A stretch of DNA of 64,000 bases from Struthidea cinerea (Eukaryota; Chordata; Aves; Passeriformes; Corcoracidae): positions 2,731,781 through 2,795,780 of the forward strand of contig VZTI01005559.1 in assembly GCA_013397865.1 (NCBI GenBank), in the 5' to 3' direction. Within the stretch, counting starts at the first letter, position 1. Each line of letters begins with the position of its first letter. Position numbers and translations under genes: made by a program. Below the pieces are notes generated by a model. The model was not told the DNA's origin, did not search any database, and was given only the letters and a program-made list of their open reading frames with translations. Shown here one piece after another: positions 48,746 to 62,600 of this stretch.

Positions 48746-51700
48746 TAGCACCAGGGCTGTTAATCCTGTTTGTCCTACAGGAAGTAAAAATCCATGCTCT
48801 GCCTGCCCAATTTGCCATGTGCAGTCAGATTTTAGAGGAGGCAGACCTAGCAGTTTCCCACTCGCATCTTTCCTACCTCCTGCTGAAGAATGGGTCCAGA
48901 CGAGTCGTCGCATCTTCCTTCATTTCCCTTGATCCTTTGGGATGAACAGCAGCGGAGCCCAGCTTCTCTGAGGAGAACAGATGGACTTCAGAAGCCGCAC
49001 ATGTGCAAAACCTCGTGGAGGCGTTGCCACCAGAGTGCTGTGCGCCCCCAGAAACAGCTTTTAAAAGTCAAATCCCAGGCACTGCTTTTGGGTAGAGCAG
49101 CTGACAGCATAAAGACTGGCTGTAAAGTATCTAATCCTCCAAGGAGAGTAAAGCTAACAAACGCTATGCTATGCCCAGTGTACAAGGCTCCTGCCATAGC
49201 TAGATTCTGGGGGAAGGAATTTGGTTTGGGATGTGTGGAAGTATCACTAGAAGAGTTTTGGGAGAGCATTTCAGGACTTCATATCTCTTAATTGCTGGCT
49301 GTGGTTGTGAGGGTATGTGCCTGATGCTGTGAGGCTGACAGTGTTCTTCCAGATCATCAGGTCTGAGACCCTACAGCACTGGTGCTGACCCCTAGCTCCT
49401 CTCCTCTTGTCTGTAGAAGATATTGCTCCTTTTTGGTCTGAGCAGCCCCCTCCCACTGCATCCAGCCTCTGTGCCACAGAGCACCAGTGGAACTGTCAGT
49501 CCCGGCAACGTTGTGAACTGGCAAAGCCAGCAGAAGAACAGCACCTTCATGGGCCTGGCTGGGAAGGGGAGAAGAGTGGGTCAAACCTGTCTGCCTAGGT
49601 CCCACACCCTGCAGCAAATGGGACATTTCAGTGGGTCTTTTTCCATCTCACCCAGAAAATACCTTTCGTAGTCACCAGAGAATTTTTCAGCCTGAAAAAA
49701 ACCAACCCCCCAAAAAAGCAGCAGCTTTCTTTCCCTTCCTCCCTTCCCTTCCCCCAAAGCTGCTCCCAGAGGCAGATGCCTGGAGAAGAATAAGAACAGG
49801 ACAAGTGTTATGTGCTGCACGTTCTAATAAACATCACTTGTTAAATAATTTAGGTCAAGTCAATACACAGAAATCACAGCAACTGAATTAAGTGGGTGCT
49901 GAGAAAGCTGTAGTTTTATTCTGTTTTGTTCAATGTTGCACCTGAAGCCCCGGTAAATTTGTTAGGGCAAATCCCAGGTGGTGATCCCTACCCAGGCTGC
50001 AGGCAGTGCTGCAGATAAGGAGTTGGTGATAATGTGAAGCGGAGCTGATTCCAGGGGCAAACAAGACCTCACCCTGGGCAGAGAGGGTTTGAGTGGGTCT
50101 GGAACCTGTGAGAAGGGTGCTGTTAGCACGTTTCTTGACCTGATGACCCTGCTCACATGCTGTGCCATTAGCCTCCCTGAAGACTTCTAGCTATAAAAGC
50201 ACTTCTGGTGCATGTGTTTGACTTGCATGTGTGCAGCTTCAGAGCAGGTTAACTTATGTGCAGACTGTAAACCACCCAGAGAATTAGGGATAGTGGACTT
50301 GCCTAATTAGATCTTTGTCTCTTTTTAAAACAAATCATGCCAAAGATACACTCAGCATGTTAAGGCAAACACTCTGGATGCTGAAAATATAAAATATGTT
50401 TCTCTCCGTGCTTAAACCCAACCTTGCATGCCAGTTCATTATGGTGCACTTGTTGCTTATCATGATCACATGATATTTTTTCCAGATGCCTCTGTGCACC
50501 ATTTCTCATGACTAAGTTTAGTAACCAACTGCTAGCAAGCTACAGAGGAAAACATAGATGGTCAAAGTTGATATTCAAGTGGTTTTAATAGGCCGAATTT
50601 GAGTGGATGCAACTGGGCACAGCAAATTCTGCTGCTTGAACTCCTCTCCTGCAACATTTCCAGTCTGTGGTGTACAGCACAGAGATGCAAATCTCCTACA
50701 AGCTCCATATAGGCTTTTTAACAATGGAGAGGGATGGGAAATTTAAATAAGGATGTTGTGGGAAGATATAGACGAAATGGCTACAAGGATTTGGGAAAAG
50801 AAAAGGGAGTGTTGTGCAGCTGCTGTTCTTCCCTATGACCAGGAGAAGCAAGTTGCATCAATACTTAAAGAGGAAGAAAAGACTAAATCCTTCAAAGTGT
50901 TAAAGAGATGTAACGCTTTGCATCAGGCTCAATCTGAAAACCTTGGCTCAAAACAAATCTGAACAGGAGAAAATTTAACCTCTAGAGCCAAACTTCATGG
51001 CTAGCACACAGCTCTTGGGTAAATAATGACACCAAAGCATATTCTTTTCCTTTTAAATGAGGTCCAAATAATTGCAGAGGTCTGTCTTTTAGAAAAAAAT
51101 TGACCAAGCTTAGCATATCTTAATTAGCTTCCCTCTTCCCAAAGGAAAAAAATTAAATGAATTGATATACTTCCTAATTCACCACGCCAGAAAAGACTGT
51201 CTTTGAATGCCAGAGCTGTTATGGATGTGTCACTTTTTAACTGAGCCTGGCTTAACACGTTTTGACAGGATATCATAACCTGGTGTGGCATGTTAAGAAG
51301 AAAAAGTCATCCTTTTGGACTGGGCTTTAGATCAAATAATATTGACATAGAAAAAGTACTGGGGAAAGAAAAGAAACCCTTACAAGCGGATTGTAGGAAT
51401 AAGATGTAGCTATTTGTCAGGTGGTGTAATCTGATGGTCCCAAAGGTCAATTCCATGTTTTTCAGTAGTGTTGAAACTCCTGTCAGTATTCCGTCATTGC
51501 TGTTCCTGAAGTGTGACAGTTGAGGATCCCTGAATAATTAAACTAGATAAAATATAGCCACTTTCAAAACTCCACTCAATGTTTTCTTTTTTGTGGCTGC
51601 AATAGATATTTCACAGCAATTATAAGATGATCAGGTTTTCGGAGGGCCACAAGGTTGTGTAATTAACAATGATGCCAGAGGTCTCACCTGGCTTCAGCCA

Positions 51701-53739
51701 TCCAAAGACCACGTGTGTGGTGAGTATTTGGTGGTTGATCAAGTTTTCTGGCAGGATGTCAGCTAGGCAAGGTCCTCTATCTTCAGCTGCGCTGGAAACA
51801 TTTTTAGAATCTTTGTTGTACCCTTGAGGAATATAGCAGCATGAGTTCTTCGGCCTTCTGTGGTCCAAATCTTTGATCTACTGAGAGGCCTTCATCATTT
51901 CACCTTCATCATGATCCTGTGAAATGGGCTATTCCCAGTTTACAGCTGGGATGTTTCAGGCAGAAGGCAAGTCATGCGGCATGGCCAGGGCTCCCTGGGA
52001 AGTCGGTGGTGGGATTTGGAGGCGAGGAGACATCCTCACATCCCACGCGATGAAGATAAAGGCCCGTTAGTCATTAACTCGAGCTTATCGCAGCAGATGG
52101 CACTGCTCCACCTTCTTCACCAGGAGCCTGCTGTAGAGCCAGCGGTGACATTGGAAATGCTCCTACTCCCGCGATGGGCTCTTGGCCAGTTCTCTGTGCT
52201 CTGCCGCCAAACGTTTGGATTTTCTCGCAGTTTACAATTTCCTCTCTCTTCGCTTACCCCCATCAAGGGCTTGGCTGAATACAGCAATAAGGAAGCAAGG
52301 AGGGTCAAGTTTATAAATGACTGTGGGAAGTTTGGTTTCCATGGCTGCCAGCAATTACTGTGCAGACTCAGATGAGTGGAGATTACAGCCCAGGGCTGCT
52401 ATTTTGCGCGCTGGCAAGACACAATAACAAATGACAAACTTAATTCACTGCTGCAGCAGGGAGGAGGCATCTCACTTTGTGAACCTGGGGCTTATCTTAC
52501 AGGAGAAGCAGCTCTAAGTGGATTTCTCCTTTTTTTTCTGGCTGTGCTGATTCCAGCTAATGCATATTCTTCCCTCAGTAGCATCATTTCACCTCAGAGA
52601 TCTTAAGTCTGTTAGTCAGCCACCCTTTCTATTTCTGGACCTGGGAAATGTTAAGCAAATAAGAAAATTTAGCCTCCAGAGTGGGCTTAGAGGTCAGCCT
52701 TATTTTTAATTTCTTTTTTTCCCCCAAAGGATCTGATGAGTTTTTTCTAATTGAAATACAAAATAAATACTTGCTTGGCCAAGATTCAGGGTGGCAGCTT
52801 GCATTCCACAGGGGCTGGGAGCTCACCTCTCTCCAGAACATTTCCACATGCTGCCTACTGTCGATACAAATGCCAAGGACTTTATTTATAAGACTACGAG
52901 TCCACACTATGGAGCCATTTATTACTGTTAGCAATCAATTAATAGCGCACAGCCATCTGTACTAGCTCAACTTGGTATCACGGCTTAAACCACAGTACAG
53001 GGTGTGCACTTAGGCAGTGCACGGTGCACAGTGGTATTCCCAGCAGGAAGGTTTTGTGAGAACCTCTCTGGCTATTTTGAGCCTTTCCTGGTGCCTCTGA
53101 GGCAAAGGAAGCCATTTGGGGCAAAAGAGAGACTTTGCAGTCTGCTCAGTGCTGAGCAGAGTCAATAATAAAATGTATGGAGCTATATAGTGAGCTGGCA
53201 CTGAGGCAGTGCTTTTCAGCTGTTATCTCCGTTGTTGTTGCAATGTCCTGACAAGCAGACAAGTAATGTTCCTTACTTACAAGTACAGGAGATAAATACT
53301 GCGGGTAGAGTTATTCATCAAGGACCAGCTCCAGAGCAGGTATCACTCAGCAAGCAGCTACCCCACCAAAATCAATCGTACTTTTGCTATTGATGCTTTC
53401 CTCTCTGTTGGATGCCAAAAGATGACGGTCAGATCACCCCCACAGCCATCGCCCTGGTAAACTGAGCAGTTTGGCTCTTGGAGCCGTGCCTAGAAAGGCA
53501 GGTTTGCAAATCCCAGGAATATCGTCCTGCATCTTCTCTGGAGCATCTCCACCTCACCAAACTGTTTCTTGAACTGAGCAGTCTGGGTTCCTGGTGTGGT
53601 TGCAACAGTTTCAAAGAAAAGGTGAAATTATCTCCTTACTGGCCTCAGAGGTGGCCCCGATCAGGTGCTTCACCAGACCTTCTGTTGACAGTATTACACT
53701 GGATATTTGTACATGACTAATTGGGGTTCACAACCTTCA
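48746..53739. other. Intergenic; contains a candidate conserved element
   Basis: No gene recognised. The stretch 52,090-52,440 has unusual composition, unlike the decayed surroundings, with open reading from 51,974 to 52,375 on the plus strand. It is described under findings. Confidence 0.45.
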
Positions 53740-54480
53740 TTTTTGAAGGCATTCCTGTCTGTTCCCTGTCCTGTAGGTATCACCTACATTTTCTGTTCTT
53801 AGATATGCTTACTTCACACAGGACTGAACTGAAATTCAGTTATACCATAATTGTTCCTCCAAGATCACCAAGAAATCACTAAGTTTGTATCAGTGACGTC
53901 TCCTCACAATTTTGTGGCCTTCCAATCTTAGTATGACAGGTTTTAGTTATAGATTTTAGTAGATCACAGGTATGAAAGTAAAACACCACCCTCCTTACCT
54001 TGTGGGACCCAAACCATTAGACAACTTCCATGATGACAGCTTTCTGGTTTCCATCATATTTTCAGAATCATTAGTCACTTTAATTAATTTACTACATACT
54101 CTGTTGGCTTTGTATTGTTCTAGAATTTAAATCCAGCTAGTGTGTGGTACCAAGTTGAATGCTTTGGAAAATCTTAATGTTCTTTTCCATCAACACCATT
54201 GACTTCATCAAGTAAACTTGTAATCACAGCCAAGAAACATATTAAGTTCATTTGACAGGGTCTGTTTTCCATAAACCCCTGCTGATGGGCATGAATTATA
54301 TTTCCTCTATTAGCTGCTCCATTATTTTACCTGGGATCAATGTCAGCTTGACAGGCCTATAATTACCTGGGTCATCTCCTTTACCCTTTTAAAATATTAG
54401 CTCAACACAAGATTTCTGTCAGTCCTGTGGAAATTCCCTGCTGCTCCAGGAGTTATGGAAGATTACCCTTCATAATACAG
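53740..54480 (-). mobile_element. Ancient CR1/L3-type LINE, reverse transcriptase remnant
   Basis: On the minus strand near 54,400-54,310 a decayed reading gives GDDPGNYRPVKLTLIPGKIM, close to the GNYRPVSLT...PGKIMEQ motif of CR1/L3-type reverse transcriptases. A stop and a frame shift follow. The part from about 54,120 to 54,480 is convincing, and the left part is inferred from continuity. Confidence 0.7.
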
Positions 54481-56234
54481 AGAGCTGTAGCCAAAGCAGC
54501 ACAGGGCAGGACAAGGCTGGCTTCTCTCACTCCCTGCCACCTGCCATACTCAGAAGGTGTCCCCAAGCCTCCCTGGTACCATTACACACAGTCAGGAATG
54601 TTGAACTTGGACTACTTGCCCTGATTTCTTGAGCACAGGACCCACTTTCCTCTCAGCACCACTACACGACGCCTTTCTTCTGTGCCATACCATGGTCCCG
54701 TTTTTCACAGTGTGGACTTTTGGGACCAGAGCTGGGGTCTCTGGCGGAGCCATGCTCCTGGGAAGTGCATCCCAGCTGTGGATGGCAAAAGCTGAGGATT
54801 TCCTCATTGTGGTGGCTGGGTTGCTGGGACACTGGGCTGCTGGGACACAGGAGGTGATAGTGTGTCTGGCAGCTCTGCCTCCTGCCTGGGGTGCAGCCCT
54901 GAACAAGTGGCTCCCCCTTGGATGCTGAGTCTCCCGGCAGGCAAAATGGGGGTGACTGTTTCTTGGCAGGGAGCTTTGTGGTCTGTACATGAGGGACGTA
55001 CACATGAATATATTCTGTCTTCTTTTTTCTTTCTGTTGTCCCTTCTTTTCCCTTGCCTTCTCCGCAGCCTCTTCTCTGCTTCTGCCTGCTTCTTAACCCT
55101 TGTCTTTGTCTGGGCTTCTGCTGCTGTTATCATACCCAGGCAGGGTCTGGCTAGAACAAATGCATATGCAGGTAGGCACAAGAATGCACAGCCTATTGGA
55201 CCACATGATGAGTACTATGTCTTTCATGCTCTGGAGCTGTTCTCATGTGTGCAGGCTGCAATTTTAACCAATGTCAAGGTCCCCTGGGTGAGAGACAGAC
55301 ATCTTTTAATATATAACTAAAAATCAGCATCAGTAGCTATAACTTCTGTCAGGAGGCAAGCAGACTTATGTACAGGGAACAGATCATAATCAATAATATC
55401 AATAATATCATAGAGCAAATACACAAGCTCCTCCTCTCTTCATTTATGTGAGTACAAAGATCAGTCAGCACATACACACAGAACAAGGAGGTATGGAAAA
55501 GGACTGCCCATGTCAGGCTAGGCTGGATGTAAACCATATTTTGATAGCTGATTCTTTTTTAGGTATGTTTTCAGCACTGTACCATCTCATCCCAAAGTCA
55601 AGAAATTTTTATTGCAAAATTCTCATGGATTTCTTATGTTAACTTCCTTCGACTTTTTCTCTGACCTTCTGAAAAAAGATGGATCTGTCATGCATAGAAA
55701 AAAATCTCAAGAGTTACTGGTCTTTGCTTCCAAAAGTGGTCAGAGTTAGGCAAGGAAGAAGGGTAAAAAAAAGTTACAGACCTAGAAATTAGGAAGGAAA
55801 TACATCAGTGCAGAATATTTCCTCACAGGCTATTGACAAGGGACACAGCCGGTGCAGTAGCAGGGAGTGATCATCCTGTCAGGTCAATGAGATGGAAGAG
55901 ACACAGGGAACTCACTCAAATTTATGAGGACCCATGTAAGATGCTAAGCACGACTTGCATTTGGATATTAGTTTGCAGGGAAGTGATGTTTCTCTTCCCA
56001 ACACAGGCCCCATGGAATAGTAATAAGGAAATGTTAAGGACTGGAACCAACTTAGGGTTATTTTATTAGTGTATGTGGTTATCAGGGAAAGCTTAGCACT
56101 GGGGATCCTGTTACACACCACTGCTTCCTAGTCATTACTCCAAGCTTATGAGAGGAGTGCATTTCCCTCCTGGGGGACTCCAGATAATTGTTGATTTGGA
56201 GAGTGAAGATGAATGGCAATGCTGAACCATGCGT

Positions 56235-56235
<1 letters not shown>

Positions 56236-56269
<34 letters not shown>
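56236..56269 (+). repeat. (CA)17 microsatellite
   Basis: Seventeen perfect CA copies. Confidence 0.97.
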
Positions 56270-56271
<2 letters not shown>

Positions 56272-58208
56272 CAAAATGTCAGACTTCACTCCCCATGTTT
56301 TAATGTAGATGCTTCAAGAAGAGATCGAGTCATTGATTTCTCTCTCCAGGATGAGCCCTAAAGAATAGGTAGGCACTGACACACAATTTGTTTCTCTGTC
56401 TTTCTGATAGCAAATAAATGAAGCAGCACTGAGAGTAGTGCTGAAGACACTCACTGACCATAAAACACCCCCCAAGCACACAATGCACTGCAGAGAAGGG
56501 GGTATTATAGCATTAACTCTTACTTGCTCACAGGAGAACAAGCCTGAGCTGAAACTGGAGTCACTTTGTAACTGAAGACCCAGCCTGAGCTGAGGGCACT
56601 GGTATTTAATGACGACATTGGAAGGCAGGAAAGTCTTAAATCTTGGCACACCTGACACACCTGTCCTTATTTGCATTGCTTAAAGAGGAAGGTACCACTT
56701 GTAAAGTTTAATTTAAAACTTGTTGAACTTATTTGTATCTCTCAATGTAGGGCAGACTCCAGGAAAAGTTTCTGTAGGTGCAGAGATGGGTGAAAAGGCT
56801 GAAATAGTTTATTCGTGCAAACTGTGGGAGCACAGGCAAGTGAGTTGTAGCTTAGTCTGTAGCTCACTATGTAGCTCAGTGACTTTATGGAGGTCACCTG
56901 GGACAAGAAATTTTATTTCCTTTCTGGACAGAGCAATGAACACCTGAGTCCAATCTGTTATGGCAGCTCAGCTGATGAGTAGCAATTTCATTTCTGGTGG
57001 CCACTCTGCCACAGACATTCTGCAGATATACTGCTTATCCCACCACTGTTTTAAAGGAGAGGGAATCAGGACACGTGAAAGAAAGAGGGGAAGAAGTGTT
57101 TGTTGGTACCCACAATCCCTGTGGGCAGTGGGGTACTGGCTCATCAGTAGTTCTTCACTGGGAGAGGAAGCAGACTTCTTCCTTCTCAGATTAGATGAGC
57201 ACTGCTCAGTCCAAAGAAAATTATCTGATTTTAAGAATTTCAGAGAAGTAAGCCATTTCCTCCTATGGCATTGCTCCATTCCCTATATTTAACCTTCACT
57301 TACAAACATCAAAGCAGCAATGACTTTCTTCTGTCACTTGCTCCTCCCAGCATGTCCAGGGACTACTTTGGCCCTCAATGAAAGGGAAATCAGCTCTAAG
57401 CACTCTCCAAGAGGGCCCCGGGAAACTCGGATGTTGCCAAGACTACATAGCTACTGGTGTCCAAACCAGCCAAAGTTTGGCTGGTAGGCAGCGATCCTTG
57501 CAGCACAGACACCTCCAGATGGATAGGGCCCATCAGGGAACTCCTGTCGAAGGAATATTCACATATGCTGCAATATCTGCATGCAGGACTGTGTGTAGCC
57601 CTAATTGTGCCAGTGGTTCTTGTAAAACACACAAACAAGGGCCAGTCCGCCATTTCTCAGGTCCACTACAGGCCATTTAACACTTGCAGAGTGTGTTCAA
57701 AACATGAAGCCCAGCAAGATATTCACTTCTACAACTATGGCTGACAAGGTAGTCCTGCATGTTGAGGTCTTGCAGCCCCACGATGGGAGAGCAGGTGTAA
57801 TTCCTGCTGGTCCATCACAACCAGCGCCTCTTTGGTGACCCTGTAATGACAGGACAAGGAGGAAGGAAGGCTCTCTCACTGCCTTAATGCAAACAGCAAA
57901 GAATGACTGAAAAATTGTGAAAAATCATTTGACGGCTTGTCTTTAATTACAGAGCATCAGCCCTGTGCATTGACCTGGACTAAACAGAGTAGTCCCTCTG
58001 GGGAACAAATGTCTCCTGTTCTCCGTGCTGCTTGTCCGGGAGCTAGAAGGGATGCCAGTAAGTCATCAGGAAATACCATGTTCTCACAGACCCAGAGGTG
58101 CCTTAATTTCCATAATAATATTGTTTTCTTCTTAATTATTAATAGTCTTCCTAGATGAATATAGTCTTTAAAAATGTATTAAGCAGAGCTGTTCTGCCCT
58201 GAAAGAAA

Positions 58209-58226
58209 GAATAATAATAATAATAA
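58209..58226 (+). repeat. Short (AAT)n microsatellite
   Basis: About six AAT copies. Confidence 0.85.
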
Positions 58227-59629
58227 AACTTTTTCTTATAGCTGCCTCAAGGTTTTATCCCACAGTGAGAAGTTTGAAGGAGAAAGAATAACCTAACAAA
58301 TAAGGCATTGGATAGAAATGTCAGGAGCCTCAGTGCTGTCCTTGACTGTGCCATGGGCATCCACTGTCACCTCTGCTCCCTCTCTGCACACCTGTGGTGC
58401 AGAACAAGATGAATTTGTCTGGCATGTACTTTCTTTTGAGGCTTTAATTTTCTTGCTTCTGACTCTGCAGAGGAGGCAGTGGTCCAGGGGATTGGTGTCA
58501 CATGGGGAATTCAACTGCTGTTGAAATCCATATAGTGATGTAAAGGAACATTGGTGCTGGTTAAGAGAGAGTCCGGGAAACACACGTAACTGCATTTGGG
58601 AGGTGGGTACTTCTAGACATTTTTCACGTGATGTTGTCTGTCATCAGTCTCTAAGATAATATTTCAGTACCGTCATAAAAATAAAACTAAGCTCTAAAGG
58701 TAAAAAATCAATGTCTCCCCACTGTGATTCCAGACCTGTTCAGGTGCACTTTGAGACAGAGGATACCTGATGGCAGCCTTCTCCCTTAATATCCTCTACA
58801 AGTCCTTTAATGCCAAGATCCATGTGAGCCATCAGAGAGCCAACACAAAGGTTATCCTAAAGGGAAATCTGTGCCGGTATTATTATTTATACCAGCCAGT
58901 AACATGGAGGATAGCTCACAGACTCCCCACAGAATATTGTCTGTGTGGTTTAGGTAGAGAAAGCAAGGCAAATAGCTGAAGCAATTTATCCCACAGAGCA
59001 CATGCAGAGCAGAGCAGGAGCAGAACTTGGATGAACCTGTGTGCATCCTCTGTGCTGGCTGTTCAGCAGTGCAGTTTGTCCCCTTAAGGAGAGCAGAATC
59101 CCCCACTAGGATTGTTTAAATTTTGCAAAACTCATCTATTCCAAATGACTACCCAAAGTAATCATTTACATGCAACCGAGTATTGTCTCAGAAGTAATTT
59201 ACTACTGATTACTTTTATAATGTGCATGCTACTTGTAGCAGCTGCACAGCATTACATGATAATCAGCCCTATGCTTCGGAGGGGAAAGCTAAGTGGCTCG
59301 ACACAATCCAGCCCCTCTCGCCAGCGAGAAATAATCTGATTATTCCGTAAGATTATCGTTTTTCCCCTGCAGAAAGTTCTGATCGCCTGTTACTCCCAAG
59401 GACATCCATCATCCCAGCATGTGTGGAGCAGGCCACTAGGTGGAAGTGTTGGCTCAGCAAGCTGAGATGACAAGCTAAACAGAAGAGGAGAAAGTCCTGG
59501 GTATCCTGGCTTGCTTTCCCTTTAGGAACATCTGCACTAGCAGCCCAGCTTCAGACTTGGTGAAAAACACCATTGGAGAGGGTGCGCCATCTTTTTGATG
59601 GTGCTTGTTTTATGACTTGCTGTTGAATT

Positions 59630-59647
59630 AAAAAAAAAAAAAAAAAA
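59630..59647 (+). repeat. Poly(A) run, 18 bases
   Basis: Eighteen A residues after GTTGAATT. It could be the tail of an old plus-strand retroposon, but the upstream sequence is not recognisable. Confidence 0.9.
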
Positions 59648-62600
59648 GGAGAAATTACAACTTAAATTGAGGCTAAATACTAGATTGAAGCAGCCCCATA
59701 ATAAGGCATCCAGTTCTGCAGAGTTCCTGCTGAGCTCAGTAGTTGTGAAAAATACAGCTGTTTCTTTAAGTGCCTTAAAAATATAAAAGCAACCAGCCCT
59801 AGCCTCTCGGTTTTAGGGACTACCTGTGGCATTTCTGGCCTGCTGCGTTCTCCTGGTACCTCCTTATGCCCCATTTTGCTGCAAGCTCAAACTTCTGGGG
59901 AAAATGAGCTTTTGTCCGATGGTCAGGCAGTTCGGCTGGAGGAGAGCTGGCACAGCGATCGGAAGAGCTGCAGAGATGTGATACCTCCCTGACCGCCAGC
60001 TGTCCTGAGATAAAGGGGGTGACCCGGGGGGTGAACGCTGCCTTTGGTGGTTCAAGGGAGGCTGATCTCAGCAGGAAGGCTGAGCATGTGGCCACAGCCT
60101 GCCCATCCCGTGTGAGTGACAGGGGCTTGTCGCACGCAGAGGGGGGGACTGGCAGGCAGTGTGGCAGCTTGGCTGCTGCCCCCGCAGACGCTCGAGTGCT
60201 GCTAAACCTGCGTGCCATGAAGATTTCTTCCTCCAGGATGGCTGAGAACCATAGCGGCTTCTTGCTTCTCTTAAAGTGTGAAGGAGGGGGGCAGCAGGAG
60301 TTTCTTCACAGGCAGAGAGGGCAGATTTACCTGTAGATGGAGGTGTTCCTGCATGGGAAGCTGGTGCATTACCTCTGTGTTTACTCTCCCAACAGTTGCC
60401 ACTTAATTAAAGGACTCCAGCAGCAATAAATACTTCGGTGTGCGGCCTCCTCGTGAGCTGCCTTACACAGAGGGGTTCCCAGGGCTGCTGCCTTCCTGTG
60501 CCCTGCGCTGGCTGCCTGGCACTCACCATAGCCGCGGCTTCTCCCCATCGCCTCTCTGCGGCTGAGCACGGTGAGCTTGTGCCTAAAGGGGGCACAAGCG
60601 AATCTCGAAAGGATGGGATTACTTTGGAGAGTGTGGAACATCTCATTGTACACAGGTATGGATACTGCAGTGTGACAGCTCTGTAAATCCTCCCGTGCAA
60701 CCCACTAAGGTGGAGGACTGGATGCTGAGAGTTAAACAACGGGTTTCTGGCAAGAGGATATCATTGCATGCTTGAGAGAAGATTGGGATGATGAAAATAA
60801 ACGAATGCCCTTAATAGCGCTCTTCTTGGAACTGTAAGGAAGAAGTGTGAGTTAAGGGGACAAACTATGCAGTCTCAACCCCATGAACCTTAGGACTCAT
60901 GCAAGTAGGAATTTATTAGGTTACCCTGTGGCATACAGGGACAACCTCACTGCTTTTATTGCCTTAAGTGCTGTTGCCTTTTGGGTAGTTCTTTCAAGAG
61001 AGCCTTTTGGGGGACTGAGCTGGCTCTGTCACGGCAATGTCCCAGCCTCCCAGGCACTGAAGCTAAGCCAGGAGGTCAGGGAAGCCAGTTTTAGGAGTTT
61101 GCAGCCTCTGAGCTTCTTCTCAGAGCTGATGTACTGTGCTATTTCATACAACAGAGGGGTGATGGGTTGGGATGTGGCTAGCCAGCTAATAGTGACACTT
61201 CCAGGCAGTATTTTGGATTAGTGCTTTTTTCTTTTCTCTACATGCTCCTCTAAGTCAAAATAAACCTTAGGTTAGCCCTTTCAGTTTACATGTTAGGAAA
61301 CCCCCAATAGTGCATATTAATATACCCCTTTCCAAAAAATTTTTTTTCCCCATGCTCTTTGCATTTTCATAGTACGGTCCTCGGTGGATCTTACAACATT
61401 CATTACTTCTTGGGGGCCACACATAGCAGCCAGTGCTGGAGGCTGCACAAAAGACGTGCCTGTCTCTCCACACCATCTTCTGTGCTTCTCCACAGACCGT
61501 CTGTTGAAGCACAGAAGTGCCAGACCTCCCACTTGCCTTGTTGCAAGATGTTGCTGCTGGGGCCATCATGGTCTGGTTCATCGTGGCAGAGTAAAGTACC
61601 CCTTTGTTTTTCCCACTCTACATGTGTCAGAGTTCCTGAGGAAGAAAGGAGCCGGTGCACCAGAAGTGGTGGCCTGCAATACTTCCCTAGTGTCGGTTTT
61701 ATTTGGCATGGTGCTGTCAAATAAAGTCACTGAGAAAGTGATAGCTGCTACCAGCAGAGCAGCCCCTGCCGTAAGTGGGGAACAGTCCAGGAAAAAAGGG
61801 ACCTGTAGTGCTCCTGTCGTGGCTTCATCAGAGGCCATCACTGAGGGCCTTGTGGATGAAACTTTGTCCCAAGGGGCGTGTCCTGCTGAAGGTGCACATG
61901 GCCCAGCCACTGATTTATTCCAGCTGAAGATACACCCCAAACAGATATATGTAATTTGCTTTTTCTGCTCCCCCAAAGCAAATTCCCTTGTTTTCTGAAA
62001 CAGCAAGATTAACACTTAGTGCTTGCTAACCACTTTACATGTTCAGTGTGCTATACAAACATTAACTAATGAATCTCATCATGACATAATTAAATCTTAT
62101 TTTACAGTGATTGAATGTTATCTTACACTTTATACAATACTGTAATTACAAAGATAGGGGGAAAAAAGCCTAATAGATCTAAGAGTGAGAACGATTAACA
62201 GTTTTACGGTTACTTTTTCCCCCCTTTCCTTATATCCAGTATGACTGGAGAATCCAGCAGAGTTTTCTGAAGGTCAGGACTTGTGATCAAATTAGTTCAG
62301 AATATGAACAGATCCCAAACCCTGTGATGGTTAATTTTTTTTTGAGAGAGTCTTTTCAATGCTAATCTTTTACCAAATTTCTGAGACATCAACACCAGTC
62401 TGAGCCCAGTCTAGCCTGGCTTTCTCTCTGAAGGAGCCACAACTAGATGCAGACAGCAAAGGGTACTGCTTCCCCTGACCCTGACTCCTGAGGAGGGTTT
62501 GATTACTCAGGAGAGCCACATCCATCCCAGCCTCCTTGGCTCCCTATTCACATTCTGTATGTGGGGCAGCCCACCTCCCTCACTCCAGGACCTGCCACAC

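Noticed and set aside
54592..55320. Overlapping 99-152 codon frames on both strands
   Set aside because: They are in mutually conflicting frames, with local GC richness and a small internal repeat (GCTGGGACAC twice). No family was recognised.
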